From Pseudomonadota bacterium (GTDB lineage: Bacteria > Pseudomonadota > Alphaproteobacteria > Rhizobiales > Pleomorphomonadaceae), in contig JAEZHI010000032.1 of assembly GCA_023436885.1 (NCBI GenBank), positions 62,001 to 126,000 of the forward strand: a stretch of 64,000 nt of DNA, given 5' to 3'. The position numbers and the translations under genes were made by a program. This document shows, piece by piece, positions 9,454-17,177 of the stretch. How positions within the stretch are numbered: position 1 is the first letter of the stretch; each line of letters begins with the position of its first letter. The notes under the pieces were generated by a model. It was not told where the DNA came from and searched no databases. It was given only the letters and a program-made list of their open reading frames with translations.

Positions 9454-10886
9454 AAAGAAATCGCAAGGTCAAGATTCTTGCAACTTTAGGCCCCTCTTCC
9501 TCCGACAAGGACATGATTGCCCGGTTACACCAGGCAGGTGCGGACTGCTTCCGCATCAACATGAGCCACACCAATCACGAAAAGCTGCGCTACTACGTCA
9601 CGACCATTCGCGAGGTCGAAGCCGAGGTTGGCCGGCCGATCAGCATCCTCGCCGACCTCCAGGGCCCCAAGCTCCGCGTCGGTACCTTTGCCAACGGCCC
9701 CGTGTTTCTTGAGATCGGCGCCAAGTTCGGCTTCCATCGCGAGAAGTTTGACGGCGACGTCACGGGCGTCACGCTGCCACATCCTGAAATCATCGACGCT
9801 CTCGAGCCGGGCCATCGCCTGCTGATCGACGACGGTCGTCTGCGCCTGCGGATCGTTGAAAACGACCGCAAGGTGGCCATCGCCCAGGTGGAAGTCGGCG
9901 GCAAGATCTCCGACCGCAAGGGCGTCAGCCTGCCGGACACCATCCTCACCTCTGGCGCCCTGACCGACAAGGACCGCGCCGACCTGACCGCCGCCCTCGA
10001 CGCGGACGTCGACTGGATCGCCCTGTCATTCGTGCAGGGACCTGACGACCTTCGAGAAGTGCATGAGATCGTCGATGGCAAATGCGGCGTCATGGCCAAG
10101 ATCGAGAAGCCGCAGGCCGTCAAGCGCTTCGATGAGATTCTCGAGCTGTCCGATGCCATCATGGTGGCGCGCGGTGACCTTGGCGTCGAACTGCCACTCG
10201 AGCAGGTGCCGAGCGTGCAGAAGCGTATCACCCGCACCACGCGCAAGGCCGGCAAGCCAGTGGTCGTCGCCACGCAGATGCTCGAATCGATGATCCAGTC
10301 GCCAGTGCCGACCCGCGCCGAAGTGTCGGATATCGCCAACGCCGTCTTCGAAGGCGCCGACGCGGTCATGCTCTCCGCCGAATCTGCGGCCGGTGCCTAT
10401 CCGGTCGAAGCGGTTCAGACCATGAGCAATGTCGCCGAGGAAGTGGAGAACTCCGAGCACTTCCAATCGATCCTGGCCGGCCAGCGCGGCGAGCCGGATG
10501 CGACGCCGGCCGATGCTATTTCAGCGTCAGCCCGCCAGATCGCCGAGACGCTGGGTATCGCCGCCCTCGTCTGCTTCACCGCCTCCGGCGCCACCGGTCT
10601 GCGCGCTGCCCGCGAACGGCCGTCGACGCCGATCCTGGCACTGTCACCCAACCGCTCAATGGCTCGCCGTCTGGCGCTGGTCTGGGGCATTCACTCGGTG
10701 ATAACCGACGATGCCCGCTCGTTGATGGATCTGGTTCAGCGCGCCAGCCGCATCTCGGCCGAGGAAGGCTTTGCCAAGCCGGGCGACCGCATCATCATCA
10801 CCGCCGGCGTGCCCTTCGGCTCGGCTGGTGTCACCAACCTATTGCGCATCGCCACCATCGGCGCCGACGGCAAGTCGGGCATCTGA
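9450..10886 (+). CDS. pyk: Pyruvate kinase
   Basis: This 478-residue protein is the final glycolytic enzyme, moving phosphate from phosphoenolpyruvate to ADP in the cytosol. All family signatures are visible: KILATLGPSS and the substrate arginine in CFRINMSH; ADLQGPKLRVG; the B-domain; the catalytic lysine in VMAKIEKPQA; metal-binding residues in MVARGDLGVELP; and VVVATQMLESM followed by PTRAEVSDIANAVFEGADA. The C-terminal alpha/beta allosteric domain is complete. It is translationally coupled to the DUF1036 gene through an ATGA overlap and is followed by a strong terminator. Confidence 0.96.
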   Translation: MKRNRKVKILATLGPSSSDKDMIARLHQAGADCFRINMSHTNHEKLRYYVTTIREVEAEVGRPISILADLQGPKLRVGTFANGPVFLEIGAKFGFHREKFDGDVTGVTLPHPEIIDALEPGHRLLIDDGRLRLRIVENDRKVAIAQVEVGGKISDRKGVSLPDTILTSGALTDKDRADLTAALDADVDWIALSFVQGPDDLREVHEIVDGKCGVMAKIEKPQAVKRFDEILELSDAIMVARGDLGVELPLEQVPSVQKRITRTTRKAGKPVVVATQMLESMIQSPVPTRAEVSDIANAVFEGADAVMLSAESAAGAYPVEAVQTMSNVAEEVENSEHFQSILAGQRGEPDATPADAISASARQIAETLGIAALVCFTASGATGLRAARERPSTPILALSPNRSMARRLALVWGIHSVITDDARSLMDLVQRASRISAEEGFAKPGDRIIITAGVPFGSAGVTNLLRIATIGADGKSGI

Positions 10887-10908
10887 CCCATCGCCTTGTT
10901 GCAATCAA

Positions 10909-10937
10909 GAAAAGGCCGGAGCGATCCGGCCTTTTTT
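10909..10937 (+). terminator. Intrinsic terminator after pyk
   Basis: A perfect 10-bp stem (AAAGGCCGGA with TCCGGCCTTT) closed by a GCGA loop is followed at once by a T run. It starts 22 bp after the pyk stop codon. Because the A run precedes the stem, it may also serve transcripts from the right. Confidence 0.92.
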
Positions 10938-10957
10938 GTTGTCTCGCAATTTCCAGC

Positions 10958-11566
10958 CTAGATATCTCGTCCATGACTGCCGGCAACGATCGCTTCGATC
11001 GCCTCGTTGAGGCCATCGAATTGCGGATCCACGGCTTGCAGGCGCCTTAGAACCTCCAGCGCACGGTCGTGCTGGTCCATGTCTTCCAGCACAACGGCAA
11101 GCTCTTTCATGGCCAGGAAATGGCGAGGCTCGATCCGCAGCACCGTTTGCAGGTCGCCAAGAGCAGGCGACAGCCGGTCCGCTAGAATATGCAGCGTGGC
11201 GCGCCGGTAATAGGCTTCGGCGAAAGCTGGTTGCCGTACCGTCAATTCGTCAAGAATGTCGAGCGCAGCAGCGGCATCGCCGGCTGCCACGGCATTTTGA
11301 GTCCAGGACAGCATGAGATTGGCTGTAGCACTGGCGTTCGTTGCCCAGCGCCGGCGAATCTCAATCTCGATCGCAGCGGCTTCGCTTCGATCCTTGGCTG
11401 CGGCCAGTCGGGCGAATAGCCCATCCAGCTCAGCACCCTTGTCGGCAGGGACAGCCGTCACCAACCGCTCGCGCCCACTTTGCGCGGGCGGCGGCAAGCC
11501 ATCGTCTGCCCAAGCGGGGACGGCGGCGATCAGGAGCAAGAGAGACAGGGGCACAAAAACACGCAT
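10958..11566 (-). CDS. Exported tetratricopeptide-repeat protein
   Basis: From ATG 11566 the product has 202 residues: an N-terminal signal peptide (MRVFVPLSLLLLIAAVPAWA) and then helical repeats. Residues about 80-190 contain TPR-like pairs, for example AEAYYRRATLHILADRLSPA and KELAVVLEDMDQHDRALEVL. Such proteins are periplasmic scaffolds for protein contacts; no partner can be named. A GGAGG ribosome site lies 13 bases before the start. Convergent with pyk across its terminator. Confidence 0.75.
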   Translation of the reverse strand: MRVFVPLSLLLLIAAVPAWADDGLPPPAQSGRERLVTAVPADKGAELDGLFARLAAAKDRSEAAAIEIEIRRRWATNASATANLMLSWTQNAVAAGDAAAALDILDELTVRQPAFAEAYYRRATLHILADRLSPALGDLQTVLRIEPRHFLAMKELAVVLEDMDQHDRALEVLRRLQAVDPQFDGLNEAIEAIVAGSHGRDI

Positions 11567-11643
11567 ACCCGAGAAGGTACCTCCCCGGGCAGCGATCGTC
11601 GAGTGCATCCTGGCGCCAAAGCAGGCCAAAGACCTGCCAGTCC

Positions 11644-11769
11644 TCAGCCCTGACGGGCCTTGTAGCGCGGATTCTTCTTGTTGATGATGTAGATGCGGCC
11701 CTTGCGACGGACCATGCGATTATTGCGGTCGCGGGTCATCAGAGCCCGGAGAGAGTTCTTGATCTTCAT
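11644..11769 (-). CDS. rpmJ: 50S ribosomal protein L36, cysteine-free form
   Basis: A 41-residue gene, very rich in Lys, Arg and Asn: MKIKNSLRALMTRDRNN at the start and INKKNPRYKARQG at the end. It is the L36 variant typical of alphaproteobacteria, without the zinc-binding Cys/His residues of the classical form. The start ATG 11769 is preceded by AAGGA; an in-frame ATG three codons upstream is less likely because family members begin MKIK. It stands alone, as this L36 gene often does. Confidence 0.93.
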   Translation of the reverse strand: MKIKNSLRALMTRDRNNRMVRRKGRIYIINKKNPRYKARQG

Positions 11770-12007
11770 TTGGTCCATCCTTGCCGACATCCCCACCACG
11801 GCGTCAGCGTCTTTGAGACGCGCCGCCGACGGGGTAGATGCCCGACGTGGTCAATCCCGAAGCCAGAAAGCAGAAGCCCCCTTGCTCGAATTCGGGCGGA
11901 CCATACGTATCGACCTCGCCGATGTCAATTGCACGATGACCGACTTTTCGGGAAGAGTCGGCTGATTCCGCACAGGCAGGAACGCGACCGCTCAAGCGGC
12001 ATGCCGG

Positions 12008-12439
12008 CTAACGGGATTTGGCCCTGTCGTCATCGGCCGCGTCGAGGGCTCCAGCCCGGTCGGCCACGTCCTCCAGCGCCTCCGCTTTCTCGGCGAGGTT
12101 CTGACTGACCTCTCGGATTTCCTCCTCATCGAGCTTTTCGATACCGACGAACTTGTTCTGAGCCTCCGAGGTCAGGATCAGTTCGTCGATCTTGGCCTGA
12201 AGCGCCTTGCCATCGCGATTCTGGGAATTCTGCAGAACGAACACCATCAGGAAGGTGATGATGGTGGTCGACGTGTTGATGACGAGCTGCCAAGTTTCCG
12301 AATAGTCGAAGAATGGGCCGGAGATCGCCCAGACCAGAACTAACCCCACCGCGAGGGCAAAAGTCGCCGGCCGGCCCGACACTTCCGAAATGGACGAAGC
12401 AAATTTCGAGAAGAGACGCGACGCTGCGGAACCGTTCAT
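12008..12439 (-). CDS. Low affinity iron permease family protein
   Basis: A 143-residue membrane protein with two clear hydrophobic segments (ATFALAVGLVLVWAISGPFF and the segment around NTSTTIITFLMVFVLQNSQN) followed by a charged helical tail rich in Glu and Asp. The motif VFVLQNSQNRD is characteristic of the family Pfam calls low affinity iron permease; bacterial members have no proven transport role. Start is ATG 12439 with a GAGGTGG ribosome site. A gene of its own, convergent with nothing. Confidence 0.78.
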   Translation of the reverse strand: MNGSAASRLFSKFASSISEVSGRPATFALAVGLVLVWAISGPFFDYSETWQLVINTSTTIITFLMVFVLQNSQNRDGKALQAKIDELILTSEAQNKFVGIEKLDEEEIREVSQNLAEKAEALEDVADRAGALDAADDDRAKSR

Positions 12440-12649
12440 GGCCACCTCGTGTTGCGAACGCTGGTCGCTCCGTTCAACAGGAGGAGCGACGCACACGCCA
12501 TGACAACCAATTCGGCACTGAGCGGTTCCGCGCGACGCTTGCCTGGGTTATCCTCTCCACCGCCCTTTTGTCGCCGCCATTGCGCTGCTATCGCATGAGC
12601 GCCGGGACCGACGCCGGGCGACCAAGTCGGAAGAAGAGGCTCGAATAGC

Positions 12650-13579
12650 ATGCCAGGGCAGTTTGCCGGCCTTTCCCGTTTGCTTGATGGCGTCGGCCGC
12701 TTCGTCCGGATCGGCCGCGCGCCCAACGCCGCCGTCAATGGCGCGATCTGCGACGGCTGTGATGTGATCCGCGTCGCCAGCTACAATATTCACAAGGGCA
12801 TCGGCAACGACGGCACCTATGATCCTGCGCGTACCATTTCGGTTATCGCTGAAATCGACGCCGACATCATCGCGCTCCAAGAGGCTGACCGCCGCCTGGG
12901 TGACCGCAAGGGTCGGCTCAATCTCGCGACGCTGGAAAAGGAAACCGGCCTGACGCTGGTGCCGATCGCCGCCCGCCCTCTGAGCCATGGCTGGCATGGC
13001 AACGCATTATTCTATCGGCGCGGCACCGTGCTGCGCGCCGAGCGAGTGCATCTGCCGCATGCCGAACCACGCGGTGCCGTTCTCGCCGAATTCGATATCG
13101 GCGGGCGATCCTTACGCATCGTCGCCGCACATCTGGGTCTGTTGAGTCGGACGCGCCGTCTGCAGATGGAACGTCTCCGCGTTCATCTTGAGGCACGCGA
13201 GCCGATGCCGACGCTTCTCTGCGGTGACTTCAACGAATGGCGTCCCGGCCGCACCAATTCGCCGCTCGAACGACTGTCGCCGTTCTTCCAGACCATGGAT
13301 GCCGTGCCAAGCTTCCCCTCGCGCCGCCCGGTTTTTCCGCTCGATCGCATCTTTGGCTGGCCAGACGGACTGGTCAGTGATTTCAGCGTCCATGACAGCC
13401 CGGTTGCCCGCCGCGCGTCCGATCACCTGCCGGTCAAGGCCGTTATCGATCTGAAATCGGCTGGCGGGCTGTTCGGCGAAACCTCAGTCCTGCCGCCGCG
13501 CCGAGAGCGCGACGCGGGCAGCGGCGAGATCCTCGACAGCGAGACCAACCGACTTGAACACCGTTATATCGTCCGCTGA
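12650..13579 (+). CDS. Endonuclease/exonuclease/phosphatase family protein
   Basis: A 309-residue protein with the metal-dependent EEP fold: RVASYNIHKGIG (Asn), IIALQEADRR (Glu), the central His in LRIVAAHLGLL, LLCGDFNEW (Asp, Asn) and the final ARRASDHLPVKAVI (Asp-His). These cover the catalytic set of DNase I-like phosphodiesterases. Some relatives are cardiolipin- or sphingomyelin-active; nothing here selects a substrate. There is no obvious signal peptide. Its last 96 bp overlap the 3' end of the convergent ornithine cyclodeaminase gene, so the tail after about residue 275 may be a recent extension. Confidence 0.82.
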   Translation: MPGQFAGLSRLLDGVGRFVRIGRAPNAAVNGAICDGCDVIRVASYNIHKGIGNDGTYDPARTISVIAEIDADIIALQEADRRLGDRKGRLNLATLEKETGLTLVPIAARPLSHGWHGNALFYRRGTVLRAERVHLPHAEPRGAVLAEFDIGGRSLRIVAAHLGLLSRTRRLQMERLRVHLEAREPMPTLLCGDFNEWRPGRTNSPLERLSPFFQTMDAVPSFPSRRPVFPLDRIFGWPDGLVSDFSVHDSPVARRASDHLPVKAVIDLKSAGGLFGETSVLPPRRERDAGSGEILDSETNRLEHRYIVR

Positions 13580-14422
13580 ACGACGCCCTTCGACACGGCC
13601 GCTGCAGAGATCATAAAGCGTGCCCGCGATTTCCCTTAGTGCGCCCGACGCCATCGGTCCCTTTATATCGCCCGATTCGACGGCTGCAGCCGGCCCATCG
13701 ATGAAGACGCGTCCGCGCGACACTGCATGATCGTCCGCCTCTCGCATGTCGGGCGTGAACGAACCCACGAGGTCGAGATGCTGGCCCGGCTTCAGCCATT
13801 CGCCGCGGATCAGTGGAGTGGTGGAGAGCGTGGCGCAAGAGATGATATCCGTCTCGCCAACCGCGGCTTGAAGATCGGATCTCACTTCCGCGTCGATCTC
13901 ACTGCGCTTGAGACGTTCTACTAGCCGCTCGGCGCGCGCCGGCGTCGGGTTCCAGACCAGCACCTTGTTGATCGGCAAAGCTGCCCGATAGGCGGCCGGC
14001 ATTTCAGAGCCGATATGCCCGGCACCGACCAGCAGGAGCGTCCGGGCGTCAGCGCGGGCAAGATAAGACGCAGCCAGCGCCGAGGCAGCAGCGGTACGCC
14101 GACCGGTCAACGCGGCGCCATCAAAGAGCGCGACATGGGCGCCCGTTGTCTCGTCGAACAACAGATAGCTTGCCGTCACCGCCGGCAGGCTACGCTTGGC
14201 ATTACCCGGCACGACATTGACGATCTTCACGCCGCCATGGCTGCCGTCGCCCATCCAGGCCGGCATCATCAATAGTGTGGCGTCCGGCTCGCCCGTTCGG
14301 GGCAGCAGGTGGCCATGACGAAGCGGTGCGGTAACGCCGGCAGCGAATATCTCGCGCAAGCCGGCGATCAGCGCCGCATAGTCGAGGGCGGACGCGGTGG
14401 CGGCAGCGTCGAGGACGAGCAT
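13484..14422 (-). CDS. Ornithine cyclodeaminase / mu-crystallin family protein
   Basis: A 312-residue NAD(P)-dependent enzyme of the family that includes ornithine cyclodeaminase, alanine dehydrogenase and delta-1-pyrroline-2-carboxylate reductase. Signs are the substrate-binding Lys in HGGVKIVNVVPGN, the Rossmann loop LLLVGAGHIGSEM, the DIISCATLST segment and the LVGSFTPDMREAD segment. It most likely reduces a cyclic imine or deaminates an amino acid; sequence alone does not choose. It is convergent with, and overlaps, the EEP gene by 96 bp. Confidence 0.83.
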   Translation of the reverse strand: MLVLDAAATASALDYAALIAGLREIFAAGVTAPLRHGHLLPRTGEPDATLLMMPAWMGDGSHGGVKIVNVVPGNAKRSLPAVTASYLLFDETTGAHVALFDGAALTGRRTAAASALAASYLARADARTLLLVGAGHIGSEMPAAYRAALPINKVLVWNPTPARAERLVERLKRSEIDAEVRSDLQAAVGETDIISCATLSTTPLIRGEWLKPGQHLDLVGSFTPDMREADDHAVSRGRVFIDGPAAAVESGDIKGPMASGALREIAGTLYDLCSGRVEGRRSADDITVFKSVGLAVEDLAAARVALSARRQD

Positions 14423-14827
14423 GGTCGGCTCCGAAGGTGAAACAAGCGAATGCGGGAAAGCATACCGCCCGTCGGGACGAATGAAAGCCTACACTCTCGG
14501 CAAACCGTTGCCCATCAGGCGGCTACCAGCTTTCGTGCTGTTTCACCTCATTTAAATAGAGATACGCGGCGAGCTACCCGATTTTCGTATATGTGCCATG
14601 CATGAGGCCGTTTTAGCGATTAATTCGCCGAACGGATAGTTTTGATAGATATGGATCGTGGTTACCATTACCGCATAAACTTCGACAACCCGCCGAACTA
14701 ATTTGAAATAGCATCAACATCGCGATTTTATTCGGGCCTAAAATCAATAATAGATGTTCGTTTTATACGCATACGCCTCGCAAAGCGGCATAAACAAACG
14801 ATCAGTCTACGCCTTACAGGAGAAGCC
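14423..14827 (+). other. 405-bp intergenic region before fbp, relatively AT-rich
   Basis: This gap between the divergent ornithine cyclodeaminase and fructose-bisphosphatase genes is clearly more AT-rich than its surroundings. I find no gene, no RNA gene and no terminator-like stem. It presumably holds the two promoters and regulatory sites; two similar CGCCGAAC boxes lie at about 14628 and 14692, but their meaning is unknown. Confidence 0.5.
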
Positions 14828-15868
14828 ATGACCTATCGACGCATCACCCTGCCGCTCTTTCTGGTGCAGGAACAGCGCCGCCTCGGCGGCAGCGGTGTCT
14901 TCACAGCGCTGATGACCGATATCTGCACCACCTGCAAGACGATCTCCAACGAGGTGAACCGTGGTGCCATGGCCGGCACCATGGGTTATGCCGGCTCGCG
15001 CAATGTACAGGGCGAGGAGCAAAAGGAACTCGACGTTCTCGCCAACGACATCTTCCTCTACATGATCGAGCAGAGCGGCAACTGGGCCGGCGTTGCCTCC
15101 GAAGAACTCGACAACGCCTATATGGCGCGCGGGTCCGACGGTCGTTATCTCCTGCTGTTCGATCCGCTGGATGGGTCTTCCAACATCGGCGTCAACGTTG
15201 CCGTCGGCAGCATCTTCTCCATCCTGCGTCTGCCGGACGGCGTCGATCCATCTGATGAGCGCGGCTACTTGCAGCCGGGCGTCAAGCAGGTGGCCGCCGG
15301 CTACACCATCTACGGCTCTTCGACCATGATGGTCCTTACATCGGGCCATGGCGTCAACGGCTTCACGCTAGACCACAACATCGGCGTTTTCGTGCTCACC
15401 CACCCCAACATGCGCGTTCCTGAAGACACGACCGAATATGCGATCAATGCGTCGCGCGAACGCTTCTGGCCCGAACCCATTCGTCGCTATGTCCGCGAAT
15501 GCGTGGCCGGCCCCGATGGTCCGCGCGGCAAGCGCTTCAACACCCGCTGGATCGCCTCGATGGTCGCCGAGGTCCATCGCATCCTGATGCGAGGCGGCGT
15601 GTTCATGTATCCGACCGACAGCGACAACGCCCCGAAGGGCGGCCATCTGCGCCTGCTCTACGAGGCCAACCCGATGGCTTTCATCATCGAACAGGCTGGC
15701 GGCCTCGCCACGACCGGACGTCAGCGCATTCTCGACATCGTGCCCGAGCGGCTGCACCAGCGCACCAGCGTGATCCTCGGCTCGAAGAACGAGGTGGAAC
15801 GCATCGACCGTTATTTCGCCGAAGCTGACGCAGCGGAAATCGATGCGGCGGACATATCCGCAGCCTGA
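14828..15868 (+). CDS. fbp: Fructose-1,6-bisphosphatase class I
   Basis: A 346-residue enzyme of gluconeogenesis that removes the 1-phosphate of fructose 1,6-bisphosphate. The metal and substrate motifs are intact: VASEELDNAY, the classic LLFDPLDGSSNIGVN, GYTIYGSSTMMVL, and ILMRGGVFMYPTDSDN followed by LLYEANPMAFIIEQAGG. Length and order fit class I. The ATG at 14828 follows an AGGAG ribosome site. The alanine/aspartate-rich tail (EADAAEIDAADISAA) overlaps the LysR gene on the other strand by 58 bp. No other Calvin or gluconeogenic genes flank it. Confidence 0.94.
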   Translation: MTYRRITLPLFLVQEQRRLGGSGVFTALMTDICTTCKTISNEVNRGAMAGTMGYAGSRNVQGEEQKELDVLANDIFLYMIEQSGNWAGVASEELDNAYMARGSDGRYLLLFDPLDGSSNIGVNVAVGSIFSILRLPDGVDPSDERGYLQPGVKQVAAGYTIYGSSTMMVLTSGHGVNGFTLDHNIGVFVLTHPNMRVPEDTTEYAINASRERFWPEPIRRYVRECVAGPDGPRGKRFNTRWIASMVAEVHRILMRGGVFMYPTDSDNAPKGGHLRLLYEANPMAFIIEQAGGLATTGRQRILDIVPERLHQRTSVILGSKNEVERIDRYFAEADAAEIDAADISAA

Positions 15869-17049
15869 CCCTGTCCACTCTTCAAGTCCCGGATGATCTC
15901 GGCTGCGGTTTGCCCAAGATCGCGCGCCTTTATCCAGGCAAGGCAAATCGGTAAATCGAAGGCGGGGGACAGCTCCACCGCCTCGACCCCGTCGATCAGC
16001 CCATCGACCGACCCCTTCGGGAGTACGGACAGGTAACCGTGCTCGCGCACGAGGTTGATGATCACCGGGATGGAATCGATTTCGGTGAAGTTGGCCGGCG
16101 TTTGATCGGAGCGCTCGCCGCCGGCCTCCAGCAGATCGCGGACCGCGCGACGCAAACCGGACCGAGCCGTCGGAACCGCCACCGGCTCGCGGCGTAACGC
16201 CTCCACCGGATCGGAACATCGGGCTTTGAAACCAAGCGGCCCCACCACGGCAAGGCGCGAGCGATCGATCTCGATGCCATCAAGATCCGCTCCGGCGACG
16301 ACCATATCGACGAGCACGAAATCCAGCCGTCCGGCCTTCAGCTCGAGGATCAGTTCTTCGGCCGTCGAGCTCTTCAGCATGAGGTGAGTGCGCCGGCCAG
16401 GCTGCTTCCACGTGGCGACCAGATCAGCCAACATGCGAGCGATCTGACTTTCGTGTCCGAGCGGGACGATGCTGCCAAGTCGGAGTGTCGCGATCTGCCG
16501 ACGGAAATCACGCGCCGACGTACTTGTGAGCAAGGTCCAGCGAGCAAGGAGTTCGGATGCAAGGCGTGCCACCTGCTCGCCAGCCCTTGTAGGTCTGCAT
16601 CCCTCGGCACTTCGGTCGAGCAGACGATCTCCGAGGTTCTCTTCAAGACGCGCAAGCTGGCGGGACAACTGCGGCTGGCCAATCCCGAGGCGCCGAGCAG
16701 CCGTACGAATACTGCCAGCGTTCAGCGTATCAACGAAATGCTGAAGTGCCAAAAGGGAGAGCGGTTGTCGCGCGGCGAGATGCCGTCGTACCGGTTCCAG
16801 CCCGTCATCGCCCCAGAGCGCCACCGCAAGATCGGCGATCCGCGCGAGATCGGCCGCGATCCGCTGCGCTTCAAAGGTAAAGCTGAGGCTTGGACCTGCC
16901 GCAAAAGCGAGATCGACCGCGAGAGCCGCTTCGACGCGCCGAAAGGCTGCGGCAATGCTGCTGGTTGGCCGATCAAGCACCTTCGCAGCGCCTCTTAATG
17001 AGGCGGCTCGCAAAACGCACTCGCAAATAATCAGGGCTGCTGTATCCAT
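15811..17049 (-). CDS. LysR-type regulator with two helix-turn-helix segments
   Basis: At 412 residues it is about 110 longer than normal LysR proteins. Residues about 8-60 form one LysR-like winged helix (ASLRGAAKVLDRPTSSIAAA), residues about 93-152 form a second, more canonical one (AGSIRTAARRLGIGQPQLSR then LEENLGDRLLDRS), and about 176-390 form the periplasmic-binding-like effector domain. It is divergent from the operon beginning at 17178 and so is the probable regulator of that pathway, sensing a substrate or intermediate; this is inference. The low-complexity C-terminus (AADMSAASISAASASAK) lies antisense to the fbp tail. Confidence 0.85.
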   Translation of the reverse strand: MDTAALIICECVLRAASLRGAAKVLDRPTSSIAAAFRRVEAALAVDLAFAAGPSLSFTFEAQRIAADLARIADLAVALWGDDGLEPVRRHLAARQPLSLLALQHFVDTLNAGSIRTAARRLGIGQPQLSRQLARLEENLGDRLLDRSAEGCRPTRAGEQVARLASELLARWTLLTSTSARDFRRQIATLRLGSIVPLGHESQIARMLADLVATWKQPGRRTHLMLKSSTAEELILELKAGRLDFVLVDMVVAGADLDGIEIDRSRLAVVGPLGFKARCSDPVEALRREPVAVPTARSGLRRAVRDLLEAGGERSDQTPANFTEIDSIPVIINLVREHGYLSVLPKGSVDGLIDGVEAVELSPAFDLPICLAWIKARDLGQTAAEIIRDLKSGQGQAADMSAASISAASASAK

Positions 17050-17120
17050 ATGAGGCAGAACCGACAGTTTTGATCAACGCCGAGGCAGCGACAGAAGCTA
17101 GGCATAGGGTGTTCAGATAA

Positions 17121-17132
17121 AGGGATATCCCT
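17121..17132. promoter_or_regulatory. 12-bp palindrome in the LysR/ergothionase divergent promoter
   Basis: AGGGATATCCCT is a perfect palindrome in the 128 bp between the two divergent genes. LysR regulators bind in such gaps, usually at T-N11-A sites; this sequence does not match that pattern closely, but its position makes it a candidate operator. Confidence 0.4.
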
Positions 17133-17177
17133 CCCCTCGCAACCTTGGCCTATTCTCGGCGGCGAAAGGTAACGAGC

